Positions 25,570-37,684 of a stretch of DNA of 64,000 nucleotides are shown here, piece after piece. The translations under genes and the position numbers were made by a program. How positions within the stretch are numbered: position 1 is the first letter of the stretch; each line of letters starts with the position of its first letter. The notes under the pieces are model-generated. The model saw only the letters and a list, made by a program, of their open reading frames with translations. It ran no database searches and was not told the origin of the DNA. The stretch comes from Neurospora intermedia (Eukaryota > Ascomycota > Sordariomycetes > Sordariales > Sordariaceae), in contig BTPP01000006.1 in the NCBI GenBank assembly GCA_037102815.1, positions 1,922,001 through 1,986,000 of the forward strand, in the 5' to 3' direction.

Positions 25570-26302
25570 GATCTATATACACGGCAACAATAACAACAGG
25601 TTAGTACTGTACTACACTACTCTATACTATTCGGCACACATGATAAGTAACTACTTACGGAAAAGGGAGACAGAGGGAACAGACGGAGCTTGGTATAGAT
25701 CAACTGTGAATATATCTATATTAGACGGATCATTACACTATAGTACATCTATACTATACTGACTGGGGACTCGGACTGCATCATTACTATACTTACCAGG
25801 GGCAGAGACAACGAAGTCGTGGTGGTTTTGAAAGGCGTGCTATATATAAGTGAATGATATCACGGTCACACGTCAGTACAACAATTCAGAACTCCAGTCC
25901 GGTCCGCCCTCCCTAGAGGTACAGTATCATCAAAAGCATCGGTAGTATTCATCTACAAAATAGATCATACAACTAGAACACATCACTGCAAGGACCGACA
26001 ACACATACCGTTAGCAACAGGAAGACAGAACAGACAGCAGCGAGACGAGGCGAACAAAGCGGCGGGCGAGCGGATGATGCAGCGGATGCGACGACGGCGG
26101 AACGACGGAACTAACAACGAGAAGCTGGACAGACAAAACGACGGACCATCACGATATTTACTACAGATACGTCATCGCCTCATTCAAAGGGTCGTTGGGA
26201 AGGTGCACACTACTCTATCGTCGCCCACCGTTCTAGCAGCCTACCGCGCCATCACCCAGTCATGGTGTTGACCACTGCGTCAGTCAACGCACAGACATTA
26301 GA
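25570..26302. other. Leader and right internal flank of the transposon
   Basis: Upstream of the accessory gene. It contains a likely leader intron at 25573-25658 and possibly a second one near 25700-25800 (GTAAGT near 25796). No further gene is recognised before the right inner inverted repeat. Confidence 0.5.
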
Positions 26303-26330
26303 GCAGTTCATTTGGAAATGAGCGGCTCAC
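26303..26330 (-). repeat. Right inner inverted repeat
   Basis: GCAGTTCATTTGG (26303-26315) plus the palindromic 13-mer ATGAGCGGCTCAC (26318-26330), the inverse of 16471-16497. A degenerate second palindrome (TGAGCCGTCGA) follows at about 26337, mirroring the paired arrangement on the left. Confidence 0.9.
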
Positions 26331-27128
26331 GAAGACTGAGCCGTCGATTCTCTAAGTCGTTCATACAAATTTCTAGTTGGTCCCTGACGAACAGCTCACT
26401 CAGACTTAACAGCTGATCATATAAACCCATTAGCACAACACAACTGCTTCCTCCGTAGGCTTTAGTAATACAGTATAAATCTAACAAGCGGTTAACTAAG
26501 TCATCAACTTACATCTACAAACAGTTTGTACAATAACCTTCATTACAACTACTAATTCTAGGTCTGCAGCTGAAAAAGAACAACTATTGTAATGATAATC
26601 TGTAGATCATCGCTAGCTAGTTACTAACCAAACCGAAAAATCAATTAGCGGTTACTTGAGTTTGCGACAAAACAGAAGTGGATATAGAATGAACTGGCAG
26701 TATGATACACAGATGAGCTATATCAACGGTAACATTGATCGATCATGTAGTAGAAGCTTGATTCAAAACTACTGCTAAATGAAGTAACGATGTATAATGT
26801 AATACGTTGAAAAATCTAAACTCTGTATGTACAGTGCATATAAAGTTCATATCATCAACGATTAATAGCATAAACGGATACTTGTTGTATTAGCTGACAA
26901 TATTCAAGCTATGTATAGAGCGTTGCATATCACAGAGCCGGTTAGCGATAGCTGTTTACAAACTACGGTTCATGAAGCTCTAAACCGTAGCATTAACAAC
27001 CGTATAGACACGGCTCACCGATTGAGTCGCCACAATGGTCTACGTTGATTATATAAGCTGATCAGTTACGTAAGCGAGATTTGCACAGTTCAAATCCAAT
27101 AAGCGTTCTACACAAGGTTGGCCAACAT
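26331..27128. other. Right subterminal AT-rich region of the transposon
   Basis: AT-rich, non-coding, with scattered CAACT/AACTG motifs and several GGCTCA/TGAGTC fragments. In length and composition it mirrors the left subterminal region. Confidence 0.55.
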
Positions 27129-27137
27129 GGGGTAAAG
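27129..27137 (-). repeat. Possible right terminal repeat of the transposon
   Basis: GGGGTAAAG is the inverse of CTTTACCCC at 15723-15731. The match is short, and flanking target duplications are not evident, so the boundary is tentative. Confidence 0.35.
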
Positions 27138-30100
27138 ACTGCTAAGTATTGATCTGACATCATGGCAGTTCGCCAACCGAAGTCTGTAGGACACTGCCCT
27201 CACCGAGCCGTCATCCGGCAACGGCGGTTGCATGTTGCTCGATGGGCCGAAACTGCTATGTACACATCTCGTGGCCCGTCCGCTCTCGGGCTCTTGGCGC
27301 TATCCGACATGACCCCCCCTACCATCATCCACTGCTGTCCATGAGCCTTTCCCCCGTCGCTTCCTGCAACAAGCTAGCAACCATAGGAACCCCGGCTCTG
27401 GAATTGGCAAGCCTGATTTGGTGGTCAACCTTGCCACCAAGCAACATATTCGACCTTGTCGTGGAGCTGGCGAGCTGAAGCCTAAGATGGGGCGGGCCAA
27501 CGTGCTCCGGATCGCTGTTCCTATTCCCCGCCTAGTTCGCTGGCTGCGCAGCTGAAAGATATCCTGCGGTTACATATGTCTCTGCAATGGAGCGCAAGCG
27601 TTCTGTTGCTTGGTGGATCAACAGGAACAAAAAGAAAGAGGGAATTCGAAATCAGCATCGGGAATGGGTTCTAGACTTCTCTAAGCTAGCACCCAGATGG
27701 TTAAAACTACGCGACCATTGTAGCGCTGAAATCGGATCCTGCGAATCAAACTCCAGCAATCGCGGGTCTTCGAGCTAACGGCTATCGGATCGTAACGCTA
27801 CGATCTCCGCAACCCACCTCCACAGAATCTGTAGCGCGACACTGTGCTGCATAGTAGTAGATCTTATACCCTTTGGGCTGCCGCTGAAGAAATTACAGGT
27901 ACGAGATCTCACAGCTTACAGCCTTGGTTCAGATCGGAATGCGTTGTGTTGCTCTGATAGGCTGTGACAAGCTTTGCCACCGCCGATCCAAATCGACAAG
28001 TGATAGATGATATACACTGTATCTTGGGATTATCATGGCCAGATAGGCACACGCCCCCAGATACATATCTTCAAGATCTAACATGGTAGTGTATTCGCTT
28101 GGATCGTGTTCCGAGCATGGACTAGGGAGATCCTGGGCACCAAACCTTTCCAAATGACTTTCGTTGTTCATATATGTATTGCCCTGGTTCGTGCGAACCC
28201 CTAGTGTCGCTAATGGCTAACCCTGATTTAGATACTTTCGCGGATATCGGAAATGCAACAATAACAAGTCAATCTCCCCGCAATTGTCGGAGTTGTCCAA
28301 CCATCTTTTCGCAAAGCGCGGGGCGCTCAGAGTTGCAGCTGGAAAATGGCTGCGGCTCAGCTACACCTCGCTCTTTTTTTTCTTTTTCTTTTTCGTTTAA
28401 TCTAATTTTTCTTCTTGGTTGAGGAGGTGATTACATCCGTTCATCCGTCCACAGGCCGTTCCGTAGAGCTCATATGAGGAAGATGAGCAGGGAGTTATTC
28501 CATATAGTATGAAACTCGACGATTACTTGTCCATGTATTGGGTAGGTATACACTGTATGTAGCTTTCGCCCTATTGATCGAACGCCATGTTTCAAATGTC
28601 GTGATTCCCGCACTGAGACATTGAGCAAACGGCCTGCGACCGAAGGGTTCGTGTTCTTCCATGGATCTCTCCACAGGGCGGTCTATAACGAGGAGAGAAA
28701 TGATGATCAGTTACGGTGAGACAACTGACGTTAATCCTTGTAGGATCTTCAAGCGGATTACCAGTTTCGCCAGGCTATCAGCCTTGCCGGGCCTAGTATG
28801 GTACTGCACGAACGCACAACTTTGCAAAAGATTTCCTCCAGAACTTGTCGTGTAAGTCCAGTACTCGAGTCTGGCCCATTTCCACCACCGCTGTATATGA
28901 TGAGTGAGGGACTTCTCATTAAACAGTTCGGCCGCGGCTACCCGAACATTCATGATGGTCATGAAGTCTGACATCATTGAGTGGCATCAAGACAAGGCTT
29001 AGTTGGTTTGGGCTTCTTTTCAGCTTGCAGAACAATAAAATACCTTATTTGATCCGCTGCTCAATACTTTTGTCAAGAATTCGCAGTGTGAAGTCATTGA
29101 TTGTCCTATGCGCCGCAAACATTGGCTGGCCAATAGGATATCGCCTAGCCTACATAAACCATGCGTCTGGCTCCTGTTTGCCACCAGTTGTCACCCTGCA
29201 CAGTAAGGTAGGATCCAGAGGCCCAAAAAGGGGTCCATCATGAATAAAAGTCCAGCCCAAGTACCCAATTGACATGCTTACTGACAGAACAGAACTGGTT
29301 GTATTATTATCTTTCAGAGTGGTCCTGTACGCCCTCGTGTCACACCTGACCAGCACGAGATGAGGCTCACTACCTAGATTTAGATACGTCACGACATACG
29401 TTCCTTTGTGAAGATGTCGGACTCCTTTTGGAGATTCTCTGTAACTCACATACTTACCTCTAGAAGCACCTTCATCCACGCTCGTTAGATAGGCGTATCG
29501 ACTGTAGAGGAACCATTTCTCACGGGATAGGGTCAAGTAGATCCGGGTAGTTATTTTCGCTCTTTCTGCGTTAGTTTGTGCGACAAATGCTGGTCTTGGA
29601 CGCGGCAAGGGGTTTTGATCGACAGAGAGTTTTCTGCAAGAAGAATTGTCTACAAGCCGTTCCAATATGGAGCCGAGGACCCTGACCCCATCTGGTCTTT
29701 GTTCTCGATTCGTACAGCCCTCCCCTGTTCATTTCCTTTCAGCCGCCAGAACCATGTTACCTAGGATATTACACCTAGGCAGGTAGGTAGGAATAGCTGC
29801 ATGTATCCACAGAAGAGGCATGCCACGTATAGTCATCATGCATTCGGTTAGGTACCTACTTTGGTGAAGAAGAAATCTGGAGTGGTAACCACCATTTCAA
29901 CATAGTCCACAAGTTGGTGATGTTCCCTTGTTGGTTGGACTTGGTGGACCATGCAAGCTTCACCTACCTTTATTGTCAGGGGCCAAACAAGAAAAAGAAA
30001 CTTCATCAGCCATCGGCACTTGGGAATACACTCAACGATTGGGCGAGGGGGACGACGAGAAGGCGGAAGAGGTGTTGACCGGAGGAATGACGATGTCACC

Positions 30101-30327
30101 GACAATTGAAGAATAAAAAATCAACAACATCTTGACCTCAATCGAAAGACATAAATACTGGCCTTTCCTCTCCTCAAGTCCAGTCTCATTCTTCTCATCA
30201 TCATCATCAGCATCAGCAGCCTCAGAGTTCCAGACATTCTCAGCTCTTCACAACCCTCTCAGCCTCTCATCTACGAACAAAGCTTTCTTCAAACATTCTT
30301 CAAGATCTTCAATCACCAATCATCAAA
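27138..30327. other. Intergenic, no supported gene; promoter at the right edge
   Basis: Several short minus-strand open frames (27929-28171, 28711-28977, 29150-29665) could be pieces of a decayed or intron-rich gene. They lack clear ATG starts or a consistent splice chain, so they are not called. A T-rich tract lies at about 28373-28415. Near 30148, ATAAATA could be the TATA element of the gene starting at 30328, whose leader is pyrimidine/AT-rich and ends in CATCAAA before the ATG. Confidence 0.45.
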
Positions 30328-31054
30328 ATGAAGGCCGGAATCTTCTTCTCTTTCTTCGCTCTCGCCGCCTCGGCTTTGGCAACTCCCCTCGCTGCGGGAA
30401 ACCAGCTCGATAGCCAGGCTGCTCAGATCGATCAGTTGACCACTCTCGTTCGCCAGCACACCGCGAACATGAGTATGTATTCTCCTCTACTACTTATCTC
30501 CGACTTGACTCTACTTTAGTAGGATACACTTGTTGACCACTTCAAACACAGACGCGACTGCCGCTCAGTACCCTGAGAACCCCACCCTCGCTCAGCAACA
30601 GGATGCCGCCGACAAGCTCAAGCCCGACTTTGAGGCCGTCACCAATGCCCTCTCGCAAGCCACCACCACCATGTCCAAGCGCGAATTTTGGACTGAGCTC
30701 GTTGCTCGCGGCAGCTTCTGTGACGATGACTGCTTGAAGGTCAAGATCCAGGTTCTCATCCTTGAGATCACCTATACCGTCAAGTTCCTCATTGTCAAGC
30801 TCGGTCTCGGTATGTTGTTTTTCCTGCTTCTTGTTCATCCTCACCCTCACCCTTAGGACGAAGACCTGAAGCTAACATATCATCATCAAATAGGCTGCCT
30901 CATCCCCCTCCTCACCCCTCTCCTCCTTGCTCTCTCTGGTCTGCTCAGGAGTCTCGACAAGGTTGTCGGCGGTGTGCTCGTCCTCGTCGGTGGTCTCCTT
31001 CACGCCGTCCTCGGTGGCCTTGCTGGCGGTCTCCTTGGCCTCATTGGCTTCTAA
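30328..31054 (+). CDS. Small secreted or membrane-active hydrophobic protein
   Basis: Three exons, 30328-30472, 30552-30809 and 30894-31054, give 187 residues. Both introns start GTATGT and keep phase 1. The first 18-19 residues (FFSFFALAASALAT core) form a clear signal peptide. The mature N-terminal half is polar and helical. Three cysteines occur, two of them in SFCDDDCL. From about residue 112 the protein is almost entirely hydrophobic, Leu/Val/Gly-rich, ending in a glycine-zipper-like GGLLHAVLGGLAGGLLGLIG. The leader ends in a strong fungal start context (ATCAAAATG). It is too long and too Cys-poor for a hydrophobin. A cell-wall or membrane-associated protein is likely, but the function is unknown. 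Confidence 0.85.
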
Positions 31055-34000
31055 GCGGTTTCTGGGCTTTGTTTCTTTTTCTTTTGGCAAGCAAACAAAA
31101 AGAAACATCCACTGTTCTTTGTGGGGCCTGATGGCTTCACATTCTCGCTGTTCTTCACTCTTCCTTGAGTGAATGAACAACAAAAATCGAAAATAAAGAT
31201 GGTTTGGAGGAGTGAGCTGGGTTGTGAATGACCAACAGACTGCACCTGGTGGGATGATTTGGGCATGATCTTCTTCTTTTCCTGTTCATAGCTTTCTTTC
31301 TTTCGAACATAATCAAGTTCTAGCTTTGGTTTTCCCCCTTACTTCATGTCTCCAAAGCGAGGAATTGAGGCAGCTACTAGCCAGTGAATCACTTCGCAAT
31401 GAGTGACTAACATTTCTCGTCACCACGGAGTTTTGTGAATGATGGGAATGCGGTACCGGAATGTCAGTCAATGTGCCTTTCCATGAATGCTTCGGATACC
31501 ATTAATTCGCCGGCCCTCGCTGGTCCTTGCTGGGGTATCGGAAAAGTGAAAAGCTTGTACGCACAGTTTCAAATTGTATCGCCATCAATTTGAACGGCGT
31601 GATGTGACGGATCTTGCGTTTTGTGCTGATCTTGCATTGGTGCAATGGTAATGACGATCATTTGAGTTGAAGTCAGGCTGATGATTGGCCAACGAAACCG
31701 GGAGGCTCTTCAAGTCTCTTCAACGTTGTACTTGCCCTCTTCCTTTGGGCCGTTGGGCATCTTGGCAAGACCTCAATTTGGAAACCAGCTTCCTGAGGTC
31801 TTCCACTTTTGTTCTAAGTCGAGAAAATATTAGTCCCACCAGGGATTTTAGCGAGTGTTCAACAGCGTATATTGGGTGGCCAAATTCGCTGAGCTGTTCA
31901 AGCCTGGGAGCAGCCAAAGCACTTCCTTGATGCTGGCCGGTAAGCTGGCAAGCCGCTGGACTGAAGAGCCAAAACAGTCTGCCAAAAGGAAAAGAGAAAG
32001 AATACTGGGCCCCAAGGCGAGAAAGTATATCCACCGGGTCTGGCAGAAGCCAGATTCCGATCTTCCTTCCATCTCCTACCAATGAGGCAAGTCAAACCTA
32101 CCTCTAGCATGCTTCCTAACCAGTAAACTGCACAACATCATGCACATATTGCAGAGATGGTTGGCAAGAAGAAGCGAGGACCTTCTTCTGTTGCTACTCC
32201 ACTTAGAGGAAGGGAAACCCTTGTTCATGCAGGGATGGAGGACACCCACCGGGCCACTGGTGGGAAGGAGTTGACGACAGCGAGGAAGGTGAACACTCAG
32301 CGGACACTGAGGACTGAGATTTTTTCGTGTGACGGGAAATGGAAAGGAGTATGCAATACCAAGATTATGGATCTTGATGATAACTTCTATGGTTGATAGA
32401 TTGTTAATTTGTTGGATTCTGGTAGTTGTTGACATCAGGAATACAGTGAGGGGAAAGCACTCGTTTTTTTCAAACTTTCCCTTTCGACAAAAACACCACA
32501 CAGTTCCACGATCGGAACTGCCAAAGACGCGAAGTACAAAGAAATCATGCATTCCTCTTCAATCTCCAAAAGGCAAGTGCAGTGCTTGTCCTCTGTGGGC
32601 GAGGAGTACCTCAACTCGGGCACGACTCAAAATGACGAAGCTGTCTGTGGAAGAATCAGTTGATCGCTGGACAGCAACGTGATAAGCCAGGAAAGGCACT
32701 TGCCAATTTCTTCCCTGCTTCTGATCACTCTTGCTCATCGTCGAGATGGAAGGAGATACGTCAAAGCACGAAGTGGAATCCGTCAGGTGTAGACGACTGA
32801 GACTTCAAGAACCGATTGTACCCGAGTTGCAACTTCCAAACCTCTACACCTTGGGTTGAGACTTGCCCCAGATCACAAGCTGTAAATCAGCACTGCATGT
32901 GACCTGGTTGTTCCACTTGGAAGGAGAATTTGTCAGGTCTGCACTTGCCCTCGCCTGCAAGGCTCGAAAGTTTTGCTGCACTTGCCGCGATGACTCCTGT
33001 CTGCTGGTCTTTTTTGCACTTTTCATTTCTTCCAACTTCCTTGCGATGCTTTGGCGGGTATTGCTGTCGCCACCAGTCGGTGGCAATAAGACTGCCAACA
33101 GGTCGACGGAGAACAAACCTTTTGTTTCCAGCATCGTGGCGCGGCAGTTCAAGGCTTGCAGACATGAAGGGCACATGCCGCGTGGCTGCGTGGCTGTGGT
33201 GTGCACGAGGTGAACCCAGAATGACCTCGAATGGGGGTTGATAAGTGACCCCAAGTCAACAGATATTCAACACAGACAAGTGGCAGCGTGGTCGAGCGGT
33301 GTGGTGTGCTGAGCTCTCATTGCACTTGTGAACAGAGGGTTGTGCACCACATGCCTTGGAGCCCCCGCCCCCGAGGGGACGCCGATGACTCCCCTGCAAC
33401 CGCCTACGACCGCCTACGACCGCCTCCAACATAGCCTAAGGTCCCCTAACGGCGGGGGGAACTCCAGGGAAGTACTTCTTGAGCTGGCGTCTTCCGGCTA
33501 TGTTAAATAGGGCTCTTCTACTCCCTTCCAGTTCACGTACGTCAGCCGTTCGATCCCTGCTCTTGTCACTTAATTTTTTGCTACTTTTTTTACACTTTTT
33601 GGCTCTGAGGCGAAGCAAACAACCGCGATGCTTTCTTATACATGCATTATGAGATGAAGAAAGGTTGACGATAATGAAGCTATCATCAGATCTTGGCATC
33701 GCTTAGCGTATTATTTATCGTCAAGACTACCCTGGTTCGTCGCCGAAGTGTGGATGCATCGTGGACAACGACCATCCTTGCTCCTCCCCTGGCCCCTTCT
33801 TCCTCCCAAGCCTATTGCAACGTCACTTCCTTCGGCCATCTTGTTTGCGGTGCAGGCGGCCTCACCGGACCAATATTTGGACTTTGCAGCAAACGAAAAG
33901 CGATATGTCTGTTTACTTCGACAACGATCGCCGGTCAAGTTTGATCCGTCTGTCCAGAACTTCATGAAATGCAGCCCGGGCATGACTCCCGTCTCTATGG

Positions 34001-34801
34001 CTCATCAACATCTTCAGGCATCCCGTTACTCGTGACCGTAGGAGGAAACTGGCCAGTGACCAGGCTATCTCGCGAAAAGCACAGCAGCGGTTTGCAGTAT
34101 CGTGTCGCTCTTCGCAACCAATCTGCAGCCTGTATTTCACGATGAAAGTGTTTGTTTCTTGCGATCCGCCAATGTCGTAGTCTTGGTAACAAATGACCGA
34201 CCGGATTAGTCGCGGTGAACCGAGATGGTATTGGTGTTGATGTTCAACGACGGATTGAAAAATTCGCAAACAACGATGGCTACCTATTTGACTAACGTTA
34301 TCAGTGTGCTACTGGTATGAGGTCGAGTTCATACAGTCTTGATTACAGGTACAGATTTTCGTGACCGCATCCGAAATTTTCTCAAAAGAACGAACGGAGA
34401 TCGCCATGATTGAAGCAAACGCAGCCATCGCGTCGTGGCTCACGATCACGCATCGCTCCTGCCCTCATTACCAAACAACATGAGCCATGCGAAAGAAGAA
34501 AAAAGAAGAAAAAATACGGACACAAATCTAATCAAGAACAACCGTGACCTTGCACCGAATCCCTCAATCTTTTAGCAACGAAGAAGCGCCGTGATCTCAA
34601 CTGCAGACACCCACCCACCAATCTCTAAAGTAACAAACTGAAGGCATAGCGCAGGATTTTCAACAGGCATCCGCCCTTCGAGATTTCCGAGCACCCTTCG
34701 AGAGGACTTCCAAACCAGCTTCTTGGCAGTGGCGACTCACCTCCAACAGTACAGCACTAGAGACAGCTGGAACACCCCGACATCATCACCCCGACAGTGC
34801 G
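31055..34801. other. Gene-poor stretch of about 3.7 kb
   Basis: Many short open frames overlap on both strands with no motif or splice chain that holds together. At 33400-33430 there is a CCGCCTACGA short tandem repeat. No tRNA or transposon was recognised. Confidence 0.45.
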
Positions 34802-34969
34802 ATGTCGCAGCCCCGAAGAAACACCCCCATAATCCCCGTTTTCCTTCCCACAATCACCATCAGCGCCCCAACGTCAAGCAGCTCCTCTGGGTCAAGCTCG
34901 TCTGGTTCGGGGTCGAGTTCGAGCTTCAGCGCTAGTGGAAGCAGCATTGGAAGTAGTGGGAAGAAGTAG
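34802..34969 (+). CDS. Possible 55-residue serine-rich micro-ORF
   Basis: An ATG-started frame encodes a short hydrophobic N-terminal part (PIIPVFLPTITISAP) followed by a Ser/Gly tail ending GSSGKK. No homologue is known to me. It may be a short peptide gene, an upstream ORF or chance; Ser/Gly-rich frames arise easily in this sequence. Confidence 0.25.
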   Translation: MSQPRRNTPIIPVFLPTITISAPTSSSSSGSSSSGSGSSSSFSASGSSIGSSGKK

Positions 34970-37684
34970 TTGAGGGAAGAGGGGGGACAAAGAATGGACA
35001 AAAGAGGAATGGAGATTGTAGGAAAGTCTTAATCAGGGAGTAATGAGGGATTGCATTGCTACGGGGACAATAGAAGACGAGGGGAAGCAGTCAATGGCTG
35101 TTATACGGCCGGGAAAGAGGGAAATGGGAAATACATGAGGGTTGATGTTAGCTGCGAGGAAGAGAAAGAAAAACAAAAATGAAGAGGAACGGGGATATTC
35201 AAGACCATGACGAAGAAAAAAAGACCTAGAGGTTCAGTGCGAGGAAGAGAAGAGTTCAATAAAGGATGGAGAGAGAGAGAAAGCTGGTGGCTTGGAGCTC
35301 GATAAGCAGACTCTAAGTAAGTAGCTGCATGGAAAACAACCATCACGCCAGCATACAGAACAAAGACTCACAGAAAGGGAAATACTCAACTTAGCACCCC
35401 CTCCAACAATCTCAACATCTCTCCAAGATCATCTCCTCTTTCTTGGTCTCTTAAGAACGGGAGTGTCAAAATTCAAGCCCATACCTCTCTCTACCTACCA
35501 AGCACAGACTTCATGACACTGACCACCCCAGCTTCTGCCTGGCTGGCGACCTCTTTTTGACAATGATTTCCCTTTTACACCCAGCCATAATCACAACTCT
35601 TGAACTGTTGAACCTGTAAGCCCCTGAGCATTCCTAATTGCCCAGTGCCTTTGCCTGCCTGGTGGGCGGGCGGTGGCTGGTGCCGGTTATGGTACCCCTG
35701 AACCCCCCTGAATGTCCCCTCCCATCGTTTAGACTACGTCTATCGTTGACGTACCTACACTATCCGGCGCATCCCCAACAAAAGAGCAAGAACCCACTAA
35801 AAGTATCTCAAAATGGAACGATGGATGGATGGAAAAAACAAGATTCCGTAGATCAACGGCATTCGAGAACCGAGAGAGAGAGAGCCGAGCCCCATCTTCT
35901 CCTTTTTTTTTTTTTTGTTCTTTTTCCCAACCTTCCATGAGGTGGTGGTGGTGATGATCGTCGTTGTTCGTCATCATCATCATCGTCGTAGGACGGACAC
36001 AGGGGCACACAGTAGGTAGGTACGGTACGTATGTACATATACATCGAGGCTTAAAAAACTGTTAGCGCGGGACGCTTTCATCCGTTTTTCTGACAAGGGA
36101 ATAACAGGGGGGTTACAAGGCATGCCACGTCCGTTTACACCTTATGATTGGCTGAATTCACCTAATTTTGGTAAGAAAGAGTTTACAGAAAGGATCTGAA
36201 CACTTGCACACACTTTGGCCAGATAATATCGCCAGAATCACCCAGAGCTTCCCCCTTTGAGAACCACAGTGAGTAAGTACCGAGTTAACAGAGCTTAATA
36301 AGGTCGATGTATAGGGAGCGCAAGCGACAGTTCAGCCCCCCCCCTTTGTGCCTTGGAAAATACCCCTGTACATACATTGTGCACTAACAGGATTACACTA
36401 AACAATCAGGGTAAACGAGGTAAGGTACAGGGGTCCAAACCGTTGTCGTTCGTTCGGTCCAACCGATTCAATCAAAAAACAATGAAACGACACGATGGGA
36501 AAAAAAGAGGAAAAAAAAACGTGCCTGCCACGTGCTAATGTGTCATTGAGTTGTGCCGCGTTGCCGATTTACCGGTTTGTGCTCGGTTTTGCCGGTTTGT
36601 ACGGTCGAACGTGAAGATGAACGTGAAGCGGAGGAGAGCGGAGTGACCGATTGATTGTTCTGTCGAATAACCCTTGTTCTCTTCTGTTCGTGTATTACCT
36701 ATTGCCTTGGTGAATCGTGTGATGGAAGGGTGACACGAAGCTGCCGGTGTCTGAGGCCAGCTACACGCGCAGCTACACGTAGCGTGGACCTAGCTTTCTA
36801 CGTGACAACGATCAGGAGGATGACAAGTCGGTGCAATGAATCGGGAGAATATCAATGAGGTGTGACAATGCTGTCCTTCGGAGCTCACCGCGCGAGGTAT
36901 GCAACAGCTGTATACATCATCTATGAGGCGTTGGAAGACCAGCCAGCATGTAAATGTGTAACAAAGGTACCGGGTTCCAGTGGTGCCTCTGATGGAAGAA
37001 AAAAAAGAATGCCAGTGTTCACTAGAACATGTAGTGTAGAAGGCTAGTATCAATCCTGCAGATAAAGTGTTTGCAAATAAGCGAATCCCTTCCAATTTCA
37101 TTCAGTGATTAGATCATTAAGACAATAACGAAACATTTGTCGCTAAGTTCCCGTCGTTGAAGGCTAGGTCTTGGCTGTTGTTTCCAACTAGGCCTGTCCT
37201 TCAACCCCACTCTCCAGTGTGTCCTGTTTTCCTGATGCTTCTCTCAGTAGGATTGACGTGGTTTTCCTTTGCAAGTCCAGCCCAATATACTCCGGCAAGC
37301 AAATTATCGTTATGATCATCCCTATGCTATTTCCTCCAATAATAATCCGTAAACAATTATAAACTCCATATAAATGCTGCCAAAAAAGGTACAAATTCTC
37401 CATGATGTAATGCCCGAAAAAAACAAGGTTGAAGGGATCGATCCGAACTGTCGACGTCGGCCAGCATGTCGCTGAAAATCCTTGAAAGGTACATGAAGCC
37501 AAATTAAGGGTATAATACGCCTGTTGGTGGATGATAGTCGCCGAATCGATGCTGGAAAGTGCTGCTGATAACGCCCGCTTTGACCGGTAAATGCAAATGC
37601 GCCACTTCTTTCGTGTATGTGTGTGCTCCATGTCGACATCTCGACCGTAAGAAGGCGAAGTTGTTGAGGCACAGGTGGAAATGT
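34970..37684. other. Intergenic with simple-sequence tracts, no gene seen
   Basis: Contains GAGA repeats (around 35267 and 35873), a T run near 35903-35915, GGTGGT/CATCAT tracts near 35941-35990 and a C run near 36338. Open frames are short and unsupported. The right end is the 3' flank of the minus-strand gene stopping at 37685. Confidence 0.45.

Larger units (their letters stand above)
15723..27137. mobile_element. Large DNA transposon, Plavaka/CMC-like
   Basis: A roughly 11.4-kb unit holds a DDE-type transposase gene and a second multi-exon gene, both on the minus strand. An inverted pair at 16471-16497 and 26303-26330 differs at only about two positions and frames both genes. Outside it on each side are about 700-800 bases of AT-rich DNA with many CAACTG/CAGTTG motifs. 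At the outer edges, CTTTACCCC (15723-15731) faces GGGGTAAAG (27129-27137), and an imperfect match follows about 40 bases further in on each side (ACTGTTCAAAT against ACTGTGCAAAT). I see no clear target-site duplication. The existence of an element is well supported by the transposase and the inverted pair; the exact outer ends are tentative. Confidence 0.7.

Noticed and set aside
28711-29665. Minus-strand frames that might be exons of one gene
   Set aside because: The longest (171 codons) has no ATG start and I could not build a splice chain that improves the protein; no motif is recognised.
33281-33560. tRNA-like A-box (TGGTCGAGCGG at 33289) and a B-box-like GTTCGATCC near 33549
   Set aside because: The two boxes are about 260 bases apart, far too distant, and neither site is flanked by pairing acceptor or T-stem arms.
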